A stretch of DNA of 64,000 nt from Enteractinococcus helveticum (GTDB lineage: Bacteria > Actinomycetota > Actinomycetes > Actinomycetales > Micrococcaceae), in assembly GCF_001657475.1 (NCBI RefSeq), contig NZ_LXEY01000014.1, positions 1-64,000 of the forward strand, in the 5' to 3' direction. Of the stretch, positions 25,858-35,040 are shown in pieces. A program made the position numbers and the translations under genes. The notes beneath the pieces were generated by a model. It was not told the origin of the DNA. It made no database searches and saw only the letters and a program-made list of their open reading frames with translations. Every line of letters begins with the position of its first letter. Positions within the stretch are counted from its first letter, which is position 1.

Positions 25858-27408
25858 TTACTGGTTTTGTGGGAAGCCCAAGTTGATGCCGCCGTGGGAT
25901 GGATCCGACCAACGGGTGGTCACGGCCTTGCCTCGGGTGAAGAAATGCACACCCTCAGCGCCGTGGGCGTGCGTATCGCCAAATAGCGAGTTCTTCCAAC
26001 CACCGAAAGAGTAGTAGGCCATCGGGACGGGGATGGGCACGTTGATGCCGATCATGCCGACTTCCACTTCATTTTCAAACCGACGTGCGGCTCCACCATC
26101 GTTGGTGAAGATCGCGGTTCCGTTGCCATACGGGTTGGCGTTGCTGAGCTCTAGGCCCTCTTCATAAGTGTCGACGCGCAGCACCGAGAGCACCGGACCA
26201 AAGATTTCTTCCTTGTAAATCGTCATTTCAGGGGTGACGTGGTCAAATAGGGTCGGACCAACAAAGTAGCCGTTACCGTCGGCATCAAAGTCGCCGTCCC
26301 GGCCATCAACGACGACGGTGGCACCTTCGCGCTCACCGGCATCGATGTAGCCGGCAACTTTATCGCGGTGTTCAGACGTCACCAGCGGACCCATATCGGT
26401 GCCACGCGTGCCGTCACCGGTGCGCAGGTTGCGCGCACGCTCGGCAATCTTTTCAACCAGCTCGTCAGCGATATCACCGACGGCCACCAGCGCGGAGATG
26501 GCCATGCAGCGTTCACCAGCTGAACCGAAACCCGCGTTGATCGCGTTGTCGGCCACCATGTCCAGATCGGCATCCGGCAGGACGAGCATATGGTTCTTTG
26601 CACCACCCAGGGCCTGGACGCGTTTGCCGTGAGCGGTTGCCGTTTCGTATACGTATTTTGCGATCGGTGTCGAGCCAACAAACGATACCGCCTTGATATC
26701 GTCATGCTCTAACAGGGCATCAACGGCAGGCTTGCCGCCGTGGACGACGTTGAAGACGCCGTCTGGCAGGCCGGCTTCTTTCCAAAGTTCAGCTTCCCAG
26801 TTGACTGCCGAAGGATCTTTCTCCGATGGTTTGATGACGACGGTGTTGCCCGCGGCAATGGCAACCGGGAAGAACCACATGGGTACCATCGCTGGGAAGT
26901 TGAACGGCGAGATGATCGCGACGGGGCCCAGCGGCTGGCGTTTAGAATGCACATCGACATTCGTTGAAGCGTTTTCGGTGTAGCCACCTTTGAGTAAGTT
27001 CGGCATACCGCAGGCGAATTCGACGACTTCTAGGCCGCGGTTGACCTCGCCTAATGCGTCGTCGAGGACTTTGCCGTGTTCGGCGGTGATCAGCGCTGCC
27101 AGTTCTTCTTTGCGTTCGTTGAGCAGCTCGCGGTAGCGGAACAGAATCTGCGTGCGTTTGGACAGCGAAGTATCACGCCATGCCGGGAACGCGGCCTTTG
27201 CCGAGGCAACGGCCTGGTCCACAGTTGCTTGTCCGGCCATGACAACCTGACCAGTTGTGACGCCGGTTGCCGGGTTGGTGACGTCGGCTCGTTCAATGTT
27301 TGGCTCGACGCCCTCGGTATAAGCATTGTCGATCCAGTGATCAATGATGTTGAGGGTTTCGGCGGACTCAGCGGAGGTCGTCTGATCCAACTGGTTGATC
27401 GTGTTCAT
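25858..27408 (-). CDS. Methylmalonate/malonate-semialdehyde dehydrogenase (CoA-acylating)
   Basis: An MmsA-type aldehyde dehydrogenase of 516 residues. Start ATG 27408 follows AAAGGA by 8 bases; the frame upstream is open but poorly supported. Visible: NAD-binding PLGPVAIISPFNFPAMVP, catalytic Cys in GSAGERCMAIS, and the MmsA-like C-terminal motif GINVPIPVPMAYYSFGG. Family members convert malonate or methylmalonate semialdehyde with CoA and NAD to acetyl- or propionyl-CoA and CO2. With the omega-aminotransferase directly downstream it fits beta-alanine catabolism, though valine or myo-inositol breakdown cannot be excluded. Divergent PucR regulator is the likely controller. Confidence 0.88.
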   Translation of the reverse strand: MNTINQLDQTTSAESAETLNIIDHWIDNAYTEGVEPNIERADVTNPATGVTTGQVVMAGQATVDQAVASAKAAFPAWRDTSLSKRTQILFRYRELLNERKEELAALITAEHGKVLDDALGEVNRGLEVVEFACGMPNLLKGGYTENASTNVDVHSKRQPLGPVAIISPFNFPAMVPMWFFPVAIAAGNTVVIKPSEKDPSAVNWEAELWKEAGLPDGVFNVVHGGKPAVDALLEHDDIKAVSFVGSTPIAKYVYETATAHGKRVQALGGAKNHMLVLPDADLDMVADNAINAGFGSAGERCMAISALVAVGDIADELVEKIAERARNLRTGDGTRGTDMGPLVTSEHRDKVAGYIDAGEREGATVVVDGRDGDFDADGNGYFVGPTLFDHVTPEMTIYKEEIFGPVLSVLRVDTYEEGLELSNANPYGNGTAIFTNDGGAARRFENEVEVGMIGINVPIPVPMAYYSFGGWKNSLFGDTHAHGAEGVHFFTRGKAVTTRWSDPSHGGINLGFPQNQ

Positions 27409-27522
27409 GCAGTGCATCCTTTGCTCACGGAAGATGTGTACGTTCCCACCATGCCCGGTCTTAACGCCGCAAGACAGTGACACTCTGTATCGAATCTGAG
27501 GCATAACGATTACACTGTGCTC

Positions 27523-29118
27523 ATGCGTCATGTCACAGTCGATTCAGTTTTGGCATTGGAAATCTTCGTCAGTACTCCGCCGCATCTGATATCTAAACCG
27601 GATGAAACTGCTGGTGACGAACCGGTTCGATGGATGCATATTTTAGAAACTGCACGCCCAGAGGGTTTGCTGCCCGGTGGTGAATTTATCCTGACGACGG
27701 CTACATTCTTGGACACCGTTGTTGACGGAGCAGACCAAGGCATTAAAGCCGCCAACCAGTTCCTCGACACCATCGAATCCACCGGTGCGGTAGCCGTAGT
27801 GGCTGAAGTGCTTCCTGACCGGCCTCGCGTCATCAACGCATTGAAGGAGGCCGCACGTGACCGAACAACTCCAATCTATTTGCTCCATGATCGCATCCGC
27901 TTTGTGGAGCTGACCCAATTTGTTCACGAAAACATTGCCGCAGCGCGTCTTCAGGAAGTCGAAACAGATCGACGCATCCACGAGGCGTTCACGCGCTTGT
28001 CCGTCGGTTCGGCTTCAACCAGCAGGATCGTGGCTGAAGCCACCGCGCTGTTGGGCTGTCAGGTCGAATGGGAATCAATTGAACAGCGCAAGCCAGGCAG
28101 AGTAGGCGTCGCGCACCCGGTTGTTGCGGGTGATGAAGAACTCGGGAGACTGGTCATTCGTGAGACCTGCACCGCTGATGAGGCGTTGATCCAGACAGTT
28201 CTAGAACGAGCGGGGCAAGCCGTCGCAATTTCTATGCTTGCCTCACGATCACAACGCGAAATGCGGCGTTCGACCGCATCATCGTTGTTTTATCAGCTCC
28301 GCGGCGGCACAGAACTTTCCGCTCAAGAAGTTCAATGGCGTCTAACGGAAACTTTTGGATACTCTCCAATCACAGCCGCTATCTGGGTTCCTATGGTGTT
28401 TCGCATTTCTGGACGTCAACAGAATGAAGAACGGCTGAACCGATGGTCAGGTGTGCTATTAGATATTCTGGAAGAAATTGGATCTGTCCAAAAGTTGCCG
28501 GTATTTGCCGCACGTAGTGAGATTGGTGTGGTCGATGTGCTGGTCCCTTCTCGAAGTTCAGAGGAGCTACACGACCTTATCGAAGACACGAAAGCGCGTT
28601 TCACTAGCCGACTGAGAAATCTCAGCCGACTTGTGGCCGGTATTGCAGTTGCGGCAGATTCGGCTAAAGTTGCTGCTCAAAATCTTGTAGATGCAGGTCA
28701 AATCTCTCAAGCGGCTCAAGCCTATGTTGCTACTACCGGCCAGCAACGTAGTTTCTTCTACGCTCAAGATTTAGGTCTTCCGGGGTTGTTAGCGACACTT
28801 GACGGTAATGAGCACTTCCAGAGTTTTGTTGTCACAGAGCTTTCAGGTCTGTATTCCCATTTTCGAACGCGCCGGGATTTTGAGGAGCAGCTGGATTTTA
28901 TAGAAACTGTCGTACATTCGGAGAATAAGGCAGGCATTGCCCGTACGCTACATGTCTCTCGTCCTGCGCTCTATGCCAGGCTGAAGCGTCTGGAATTACA
29001 GCTTGGCTACAACCTAGAAACCGACAAAGAGCGTCGTACTGCGATACATTTAGCATTGTTGGCCTATCGCCTAACGCCAGATCATATCTATACGTTATTG
29101 GGTAGCAACACTAGGTAA
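27523..29118 (+). CDS. PucR-family transcriptional regulator
   Basis: A regulator of about 531 residues. The N-terminal PucR-type domain (VDSVLALEIFVSTP, then RWMHILETARPEGLLPGGEF and ILTTA) precedes a middle GGDEF-like/CdaR region and a C-terminal helix-turn-helix (NKAGIARTLHVSRPALYARL near residue 480). It is divergent from the semialdehyde dehydrogenase/aminotransferase genes with a 114-base gap, so it probably activates them in response to an amino acid. A TACACT hexamer (27511-27516) ends 6 bases before ATG 27523, which suggests a leaderless transcript; GTG 27517 in the same frame is the alternative start. No strong ribosome site is visible. Confidence 0.87.
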   Translation: MRHVTVDSVLALEIFVSTPPHLISKPDETAGDEPVRWMHILETARPEGLLPGGEFILTTATFLDTVVDGADQGIKAANQFLDTIESTGAVAVVAEVLPDRPRVINALKEAARDRTTPIYLLHDRIRFVELTQFVHENIAAARLQEVETDRRIHEAFTRLSVGSASTSRIVAEATALLGCQVEWESIEQRKPGRVGVAHPVVAGDEELGRLVIRETCTADEALIQTVLERAGQAVAISMLASRSQREMRRSTASSLFYQLRGGTELSAQEVQWRLTETFGYSPITAAIWVPMVFRISGRQQNEERLNRWSGVLLDILEEIGSVQKLPVFAARSEIGVVDVLVPSRSSEELHDLIEDTKARFTSRLRNLSRLVAGIAVAADSAKVAAQNLVDAGQISQAAQAYVATTGQQRSFFYAQDLGLPGLLATLDGNEHFQSFVVTELSGLYSHFRTRRDFEEQLDFIETVVHSENKAGIARTLHVSRPALYARLKRLELQLGYNLETDKERRTAIHLALLAYRLTPDHIYTLLGSNTR

Positions 29119-29142
29119 TTAGTCCCTATACATTTTTCGCTA

Positions 29143-29235
29143 ATTCAATTGCAATATTTTGTCACAGTATCAACCGCAGGGAGCTTGACACCGACTTGGC
29201 GGAGCCTTCCGGGCTCACATCGTGCAAAGTGTATA
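29143..29235 (+). pseudogene. Possible LysR-regulator N-terminal remnant
   Basis: The plus strand reads LQYFVTVSTAGSLTPTWRSL, close to the start of a LysR HTH domain (LRYFVxVxExGSLTxAAxxL). The similarity fades after about 30 residues and no effector domain follows; the amidase gene end begins at 29257 on the other strand. A short chance match is possible. Confidence 0.35.
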
Positions 29236-29256
29236 TCGAAGGCGAACCAAACTGCA

Positions 29257-30573
29257 TCAGGCTGCTCGGTTATAGTCTGGGCTCACCAGATGGTGGTCCG
29301 AGTGCGCTTGATATGTTTCAACGATGGCGATGAGTTGTTCTTCGTGCCGCGGTGCACCAATGAGCATAGTGGAGACGGGTCTGCCGCCGTGGTCAAAACC
29401 AGTGGGGAAACTGATGGCAGGAAACCCCGTAACGCTGCACAATGAAACGAAACGCGACTGATGAAGGTACGTCTCTACTTCTTGATCATTGATCGTCATC
29501 ATCGCGTCAGCAATCTTCGGAGCCGTCCCCGGAACGGTCGGCATAACTATCGCATCTGCATCGTTCAGCATGGCTGTGAGAACCCGAGATAAGGCGCGAC
29601 TTTGGTGCTGGGCATGAATGTAATCGGTGGCTTTGGTTGACAACCCTAACTGTAGTCGCTGTTGTGTGAACACAGTATATTCACGCCACAAGTCTGAGTC
29701 GTGACAGTGCACATAGGCTGATTCGGTAGCAACAATCTGTCTGGTTGATTGTGCTGCAAATGCCGCTTCCGGCATTGTCGTGAGAACCGACTCAGTACCA
29801 TAAGCCTGCATTGTCGTTAGAAAATCTTCGAGCCCTGCCAGAACTGACGCGTCACAGTCCAAGAATATGTCGTCCTGCGGTACTGCTAACCGAAGTTGTC
29901 GATCCGGCACGGGTGATGGCACCGCGCTAGGAGTAGAGTCACGCATGACGAGGAAGACCTCGCGTAGCGTGGTTGCATCCCTAGCGAGGGGTCCAACGAC
30001 CTCAGTGCTCCAGGCCATGGGCATAACCCCGTGGCTGGGAACGAGGCCTCGTGTGGGTTTGAGCCCGACTACGCCACAAAACGCGGCCGGCATACGAACG
30101 GAGCCGTTAACGTCGGTTCCGATGCCAAATGGGACGACACCGGTTGCAACGGTTGCTGCAGTACCGCTCGATGAGCCGCCAGCCCAACGGCTGACATCCC
30201 ACGGGTTGCTGCATGGACCCTTGAGCGGGGTGTGCATATCACCAATGGCAAATTCACTGGTCGAGTCCTTTGCCACGGGGATGGCTCCTGCATGGAGTAG
30301 GCGTTGGATAACCTGTGCTGATTCGTGTGCAGGTTCGATATTTTCACGAGTTTTGGAACCCCCGGTGGTACGTGCGCCAGCCACGTCGATGACGTCTTTC
30401 ACAGTGAACGGCATGCCCTCGAGGGGGCGGGCAGTATTTGCGGCCTGCTGACGGTCCGATTCTGCAGCCATGGTTAACGCTGCATCCCTCAACAGTTCAA
30501 TGCTCGTGGCTAACGTCTGGTCAATGATAGCGAGTTCGTGAAGAACATGTTCAAGATGATCCGTGGTGCTCAA
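29257..30573 (-). CDS. Amidase signature family hydrolase
   Basis: An amidase of about 438 residues. The TTG at 30573 is chosen because GAAGGAG lies 8 bases upstream; the longer version from ATG 30660 would overlap a hairpin. The catalytic triad is visible: Lys59 in FTVKDVID, a serine in GGSSSGTAA and nucleophile Ser158 in GTDVNGSVRMPAAFCG. It hydrolyses an amide to acid plus ammonia; the substrate is unknown. It follows the AtuA/DUF4387 genes on the same strand across a hairpin, so it may be a weakly expressed third gene of that operon. Length is slightly short for the family. Confidence 0.85.
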   Translation of the reverse strand: MSTTDHLEHVLHELAIIDQTLATSIELLRDAALTMAAESDRQQAANTARPLEGMPFTVKDVIDVAGARTTGGSKTRENIEPAHESAQVIQRLLHAGAIPVAKDSTSEFAIGDMHTPLKGPCSNPWDVSRWAGGSSSGTAATVATGVVPFGIGTDVNGSVRMPAAFCGVVGLKPTRGLVPSHGVMPMAWSTEVVGPLARDATTLREVFLVMRDSTPSAVPSPVPDRQLRLAVPQDDIFLDCDASVLAGLEDFLTTMQAYGTESVLTTMPEAAFAAQSTRQIVATESAYVHCHDSDLWREYTVFTQQRLQLGLSTKATDYIHAQHQSRALSRVLTAMLNDADAIVMPTVPGTAPKIADAMMTINDQEVETYLHQSRFVSLCSVTGFPAISFPTGFDHGGRPVSTMLIGAPRHEEQLIAIVETYQAHSDHHLVSPDYNRAA

Positions 30574-30645
30574 CGGCGTTGGCTCCTTCACGTGACAAAC
30601 ACTGGCTGGTACGGGACCCCAGTTCAAGCCCAGTGGGGACAGTAG

Positions 30646-30679
30646 CGGGCCAGGTCTCATCTTGGTGACACCTGGCCCG
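30646..30679. terminator. Hairpin between DUF4387 and amidase genes
   Basis: A 10-bp stem CGGGCCAGGT (30646-30655) / ACCTGGCCCG (30670-30679). No U-tract follows, so it may attenuate or protect the RNA rather than fully terminate. Confidence 0.5.
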
Positions 30680-30685
30680 TTATGG

Positions 30686-31006
30686 CTAGACCGGAATTTC
30701 GATATCTAGCAGCGGCGGATACTGCTGACTGCCGAAAATATCACCTTCGCCAGGGCTGCCACTGGGGGTTTCCCGTTGGATGGTGAATTTGATAGCAAGC
30801 GCGGGTTGAAACTCGACGAAGTCTGTAACGCGGTCGTCATCGATCCGAAAGAGATCCGTGACAGTCTTGCGGGTGAGCGCCCCGCTATTGCGAACCAAGT
30901 CGTATGTTTCCTCGTCTGCAAAAACGATGTCAAAGGTTATGCGATCCGTTCCTGCATTTTTGCTGCGCAGTGTTTTGGCGAGTTCGCCAAGAGTTTTCGT
31001 TGCCAC
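30686..31006 (-). CDS. DUF4387 family protein
   Basis: A 106-residue protein matching DUF4387: LGELAKTLRSKNAGTDRITF near the N-terminus, ALTRKTVTDLFRI, LAIKFTIQRETPSGSPGE and SQQYPPLLDIEIP at the end. GTG 31006 starts directly after the AtuA stop (TAAGTG) with TAGGAG upstream, so translation is coupled. DUF4387 genes usually follow AtuA/DUF1446 genes, and the two products probably act as one complex. The chemistry is not established. Confidence 0.85.
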   Translation of the reverse strand: MATKTLGELAKTLRSKNAGTDRITFDIVFADEETYDLVRNSGALTRKTVTDLFRIDDDRVTDFVEFQPALAIKFTIQRETPSGSPGEGDIFGSQQYPPLLDIEIPV

Positions 31007-32395
31007 TTATGCTCCTACTTTTGCTTTTGCCGAATCGATGGTCTGGAAAGACAGTTGGTAAAGTTCTGCTGGATCTTGGACGGGAACAGTATGGTTCATA
31101 GTCCAGGTGTAGGCCGCGGTCGCTGGGAGTACCTCGTCAACAACGAAGGACGCTGTTCCTGCGGTCCCTTTGACTTCTGGCAGTCGTGCATAGAAGATCT
31201 GACGGGTGCCCATGAGAGCCACTGCTTCGGCTTCTTCTTTGGTGGGAGCGATCCCTTCGATCACGAGCATGAGCTCATGGCTCTTAACCTCGGTGATTGG
31301 CTCAAGATCGCCCATGACGCCATTTTTGCCGAAGATTCTAAAGCTCACCTGGTAGTCCAGGCCTGCGAATTCTTCTTCAATCTGCTCATTGGCTAGGCGC
31401 ACTACTTCGTCGATGTTTTCGATGGTATAAGGGTCTCGAACGCCCGCTAAACCGATGTACTTTTCCCCGACGAAACCGGAGCCTTCCAATTTGACCTTGA
31501 TGTCGCCTTCGATCGGGACGAATTTCTGTCCAGTGATCCGGGTGGTCTTTTCATCAACTTGTTCATACACACAGTCGGTCATGTCCAGCATGCCGCCAGC
31601 GAAGTACTCGTAGTAGGGGTTGCTTCGCTCGTACATGGCATGGCTCGCAACACTGGCCGGGGTGCAGCGCTGGAAGGGAGCCATCGCGGTGACTTGCACA
31701 TCTTCGTGGCTGACGGTGCCAATGACGCTTTCCTTAGCACCGTAGGGCTCGGCACAAAACGAGGCGCATTCCAGGACTTTTCCTGCGTAATAGGCGTGTT
31801 CTTCGGGAAAGCCTTCGAAGATGGCTGGGGCCGCGAAGATTGCAACATCAGATGAACGCCCACCAATGATGACGTCTGCACCTTGTTTGAGCGCTTCAAC
31901 GTATGGGTGGATCCCCGTGACCGCTACTGAGCGCTCCGTTGATTCGATCTGTTCCAGGGTGAGGTTTTCCCTGCCGTCAAGGCCTTCGAAAACAATGCCC
32001 TGTTTGTGCTTTTTGATGAGGTCGTTGGTGTCTACTTCAGAATGAAAGTAGGCCAATTTGAAGGGCGGTAGATTATGTTCTTCGGCTAGATCTTTGATGA
32101 TTTGAACATACATATCAACACGGCTGTTGGAGCCACAGTCACCCGCACTTCCGATGAGCATCGGGACGTCTTGTTCTCGTGCCGCTAGGAGCATGAGCTC
32201 AAGGTCGTGCTTCTGCCATTTATACATGCTGACCGAGCGGTCTGCGCCGAGTGCAGCTGGACCAATGTCGTCGCTTCCAGAATCGGCACAGTAATAGTCT
32301 GGCTTTGTCGCTGCTGCGATATGGAAGCTTTCTTCTTTCGTCGGAGCGAAACCTAGGTGTCCGTTCGGGCTGACAATTCGAATTTGGTCTTTCAA
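31007..32395 (-). CDS. AtuA/DUF1446 family protein
   Basis: A 462-residue protein of the acyclic-terpene-utilisation AtuA family. The TTG start at 32395 follows GGGAGATATC. Landmarks: IRIVSPNGHLGFAPTKEESF, YYCADSGSDDIGPAALGAD, MLIGSAGDCGSNSRV, and VIIGGRSSDVAIFAAPAIF. AtuA was linked genetically to terpenoid breakdown, but many relatives sit in carboxylic-acid clusters with DUF4387, TRAP transporters or CoA enzymes, as here, so the terpene name should not be taken as a substrate call. Controlled probably by the adjacent GntR regulator via the repeat at 32414-32439. Confidence 0.87.
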   Translation of the reverse strand: MKDQIRIVSPNGHLGFAPTKEESFHIAAATKPDYYCADSGSDDIGPAALGADRSVSMYKWQKHDLELMLLAAREQDVPMLIGSAGDCGSNSRVDMYVQIIKDLAEEHNLPPFKLAYFHSEVDTNDLIKKHKQGIVFEGLDGRENLTLEQIESTERSVAVTGIHPYVEALKQGADVIIGGRSSDVAIFAAPAIFEGFPEEHAYYAGKVLECASFCAEPYGAKESVIGTVSHEDVQVTAMAPFQRCTPASVASHAMYERSNPYYEYFAGGMLDMTDCVYEQVDEKTTRITGQKFVPIEGDIKVKLEGSGFVGEKYIGLAGVRDPYTIENIDEVVRLANEQIEEEFAGLDYQVSFRIFGKNGVMGDLEPITEVKSHELMLVIEGIAPTKEEAEAVALMGTRQIFYARLPEVKGTAGTASFVVDEVLPATAAYTWTMNHTVPVQDPAELYQLSFQTIDSAKAKVGA

Positions 32396-32413
32396 GATAT
32401 CTCCCTAATCTCG

Positions 32414-32439
32414 ACTGGTTAGTACCAGATATAACCAGT
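32414..32439. promoter_or_regulatory. Operator-like inverted repeat before atuA-like gene
   Basis: ACTGGTTA (32414-32421) and TAACCAGT (32432-32439) form a perfect 8-bp inverted repeat; nested within is CTGGT-TAGT-ACCAG. The minus strand reads ACTGGTTATATCTGGT, closely matched on the plus strand before the permease gene (33610-33628). TGGT/ACCA half-sites are usual for HutC-type GntR repressors. Confidence 0.6.
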
Positions 32440-32523
32440 TTGGTGACTTGGGTCGCTTTTGTCAACAGCTCGCACAAATTTTACAGACGAAAGAGAGCTG
32501 ATCGTTTCGCTCGGCAGCTTCGG

Positions 32524-33276
32524 TTAGATGTCGAGTGAGCGTTCCAGAGCGAATTTGTATTGATCTCCGCGGTAATGAGCGATGCGATATTCAATAGGAT
32601 CTTGGCCTTCGTACATGACCGATTCGATGCGGAATATGGGCCAACCCTCGTCGACAGCCAGGCGCTGTGCGATCTCAGCGTTGGCCGTGGTCGCTTCGAA
32701 GGTTTGTTCCATTCGTGTGACGGAATGCTCGTCGCTATCGCGGTACAAATCTAAAGTAGTGAACGCTTCACCGGATTTGGCAAGTTCCTGTGCCCGGTTG
32801 GTGATGGTGATCCCGCGCTTCTCTGGGAAATAGCTCTCGTATGACACTCTTGGGGTTTCATTGCCCATGCCGCGTAGGTGTAGATAGCGCACTGGAGAGT
32901 CAACCGCTTGGTTGAGGATTCTTGCTAATCCAAAGTCGGGGAAGACGCTGTCGGCCGTGACGACTTCGGTTGAGGCGACCATTCCGCTTTCAATCATTGT
33001 GGCGGCGAAGCTCTTTACTTCACTAAGGGATTGCTTGTATTTCGGCGCTGAGACAAATGTTCCCATCCCCTGGATTCGCTCAACGAGCCCCTCGTTCTCA
33101 GCGCGGCTGATAGCGTTGCGAACGGTGATACGACTGATGTCGTACATGTCGCACAATTCGCGTTCTGATGGAAGTTTCGCGCCCGGGCGAAGGTCCGCGG
33201 ACTGAATTTTGTCGCGCAGAATGGCCACCAACTGAAGGTATAGTGGCACGCTGCTGCTTGGATCTACTTGATCCAT
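32524..33276 (-). CDS. GntR-family (HutC subfamily) transcriptional regulator
   Basis: A protein of 250 residues. Residues 1-75 form a winged helix: VPLYLQLVAILRDKIQSADL, LPSERELCDMYDISRITVRN and GLVERIQGMGTFV. The C-terminal UTRA ligand domain covers about 85-245 (RYLHLRGMGNETPRVSYESY and PIFRIESVMYEGQDPIEYR). It lies between the AtuA operon (same strand, 128 bases ahead) and the divergent permease gene and is probably their local repressor, released by a pathway acid. The similar sites at 32414-32439 and 33610-33628 are candidate operators. Confidence 0.9.
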   Translation of the reverse strand: MDQVDPSSSVPLYLQLVAILRDKIQSADLRPGAKLPSERELCDMYDISRITVRNAISRAENEGLVERIQGMGTFVSAPKYKQSLSEVKSFAATMIESGMVASTEVVTADSVFPDFGLARILNQAVDSPVRYLHLRGMGNETPRVSYESYFPEKRGITITNRAQELAKSGEAFTTLDLYRDSDEHSVTRMEQTFEATTANAEIAQRLAVDEGWPIFRIESVMYEGQDPIEYRIAHYRGDQYKFALERSLDI

Positions 33277-33666
33277 GACGACTCCTTAGGGCTCTCAGGT
33301 TATTGCCACTATCGTACCGGAGCGCAATCTACGACTTTTGGACCATGCATGAGCGAAGACTTTCGAGCTCCAAGGGCGATGTGACTAGGGTGGTCGCACT
33401 CAAATTCCTGTGTTATGAACCATTCGTGCGACTGCAAATGCTGTCGGCTCTGTTTGGGTGGTGAAGGGGCGTGGAATACGCAGCCGCAAATTTTCGCGGT
33501 CTCTGCGCGACGGGTGGTGTGATCGACATAGAAAATTAAAATATTTTCTGAAAGTACTGGTCAAGTCCACGAGCAGTCGTTATTGTAAGATGCATCACTG
33601 GATGATATTACCGGTTATATCCTCTGGTCTTCAAAAATTTCGATTCTACGTTAGGCGTTCTCAACT
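33277..33666. other. Non-coding divergent promoter region
   Basis: This 390-base stretch between the GntR gene and the permease gene holds no credible gene. It is AT-richer towards 33530-33660. The only clear element is the operator-like motif at 33610-33628. Confidence 0.5.
33610..33628 (+). promoter_or_regulatory. Operator-like motif before the TRAP permease gene
   Basis: ACCGGTTATATCCTCTGGT, 39 bases before the permease start. It shares AC(C/T)GGTTATATC plus TGGT with the inverse strand of 32414-32439. ATATTACCGGTTATAT is itself an almost perfect palindrome. The pairing with the AtuA operon site suggests common control by the GntR protein. Confidence 0.55.
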
Positions 33667-35028
33667 ATGCCAGTCGAATTGCTCATACTTATTGGCGTAT
33701 TCGTTCTCATTGCGGTTCTCTTTCTGTTTGCTAAGCGGCCCATTTACGAAATTATGGCTGTCGCGTTTATCTTCGTCGTCATCGTTTCAGGACAGTGGAG
33801 TGAGCTGTGGGGATATCTCGTTTTTCCTGCGACAAATAACCTTTTCTACATTATTTTCGCGTTCCTGGTGGTCGCAGCGGTTTTCGATGCCACCGATGCG
33901 GTGAACCGCATCATAAGAATAATGTTGGCTGTTATTGGCAAACTCCCTGGTGGGGCGGGGTACGTTGCACTCATGGCGAGTACATTTATGGCGTCTCTTT
34001 CTGGTACTGGCCCGGGCAATGTTGCCGCGACCGGGGTGTTTACTATCCCGATGATGAAACGTACTGGTTTCAAACCTCATCTCGCGGCAACAACGGAAAT
34101 GTCAGCGAGTATGTTGGGAAACATTATTCCGCCATCGGGTATCGTGTTTCTTTCGTTTGCTATCTACCAAGATGTAACCGGGGATGATTTACCACTTTCC
34201 ACTTGGATGCTCGCCGCTTACATTATTGGTGCATGGTTCTTCTTGCAGCGGCTCATCACCTTATTTGTGCTGGCGAAAATCAACAACGTAAAACCTGTAC
34301 CGCAAGACCAGATACCCGGGTTTCGTGAGTCGCTCAAGCAGGGCTGGTCAGCGTTATTCTTACCGCTGGTAATTTTCATCCCGCTGTTCATTGACTCCCA
34401 AGCAACTGATTTCCTTACTTCGCGTCTTGGCGAAGACGGCGCGGCGGCATTTTCAAGTGCGGTCCTTATGTTCACCCCGGCTATTGCTGCGGCGTACGCT
34501 TTTCTGATTGGTCGCAGCAACTTCTCCAACGGAAGCGCCGGCGCGAAGGAACGCTATGCGGTCTTCGCTAATTCATTGAAAAGTGTTGTTCCAATTGCCG
34601 CCACCATTTACTTCGCCTACGCAACCTCCGAGGCATTCGGTGGAATGGGCGTTGACGACGCTATTCAAGAAGTTTTCTCAGCGATGGACATTCCATTATG
34701 GCTACTGGTAATCGTCATTCCGATGTTCTTTGCGGTACTTGGCATGATTCTGCCGGGATCTGCCCAAATTGCAATTCTTGGTGGCGCTATGATCAGTGTT
34801 TTCGCGACGCTAGGCGGAGATCCACTCATACTAGCAGCGCTGCTTCCCGCGATGACTGGTGCCCTAGAAGGCATGACACCACCGTTGGCGCTTGGACTCT
34901 ACGTGGCTATGGGTATTGCTGATTCGAAATTCGGCCCAACCGTAAAATATGCACTGATCTGGGTGGCGCTCCATATCATCCTGAGCATGCTGTTGCTCGC
35001 AGGACTTCTACCCATCTTCGTACTGTGA
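33667..35028 (+). CDS. TRAP-type large permease (TAXI/DctM-like)
   Basis: A protein of 453 residues with about 10-12 membrane segments. SLSGTGPGNVAATGVFTIPM followed by KRTGF and ASMLGNIIPPSG matches the DctM domain, closest in style to TAXI-type TRAP permeases. No DctQ or binding-protein gene adjoins it on this strand; a tiny membrane protein follows 12 bases later. It should import an organic acid using a sodium gradient, probably the substrate of the AtuA/DUF4387 pathway. ATG 33667 has only a weak ribosome site. Confidence 0.8.
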   Translation: MPVELLILIGVFVLIAVLFLFAKRPIYEIMAVAFIFVVIVSGQWSELWGYLVFPATNNLFYIIFAFLVVAAVFDATDAVNRIIRIMLAVIGKLPGGAGYVALMASTFMASLSGTGPGNVAATGVFTIPMMKRTGFKPHLAATTEMSASMLGNIIPPSGIVFLSFAIYQDVTGDDLPLSTWMLAAYIIGAWFFLQRLITLFVLAKINNVKPVPQDQIPGFRESLKQGWSALFLPLVIFIPLFIDSQATDFLTSRLGEDGAAAFSSAVLMFTPAIAAAYAFLIGRSNFSNGSAGAKERYAVFANSLKSVVPIAATIYFAYATSEAFGGMGVDDAIQEVFSAMDIPLWLLVIVIPMFFAVLGMILPGSAQIAILGGAMISVFATLGGDPLILAALLPAMTGALEGMTPPLALGLYVAMGIADSKFGPTVKYALIWVALHIILSMLLLAGLLPIFVL

Positions 35029-35040
35029 AAGGCGAACTAG

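Noticed and set aside
30574-30660. N-terminal extension of the amidase to ATG 30660
   Set aside because: It would be translated through the 30646-30679 hairpin region and lacks a ribosome site, whereas TTG 30573 has GAAGGAG at proper spacing.
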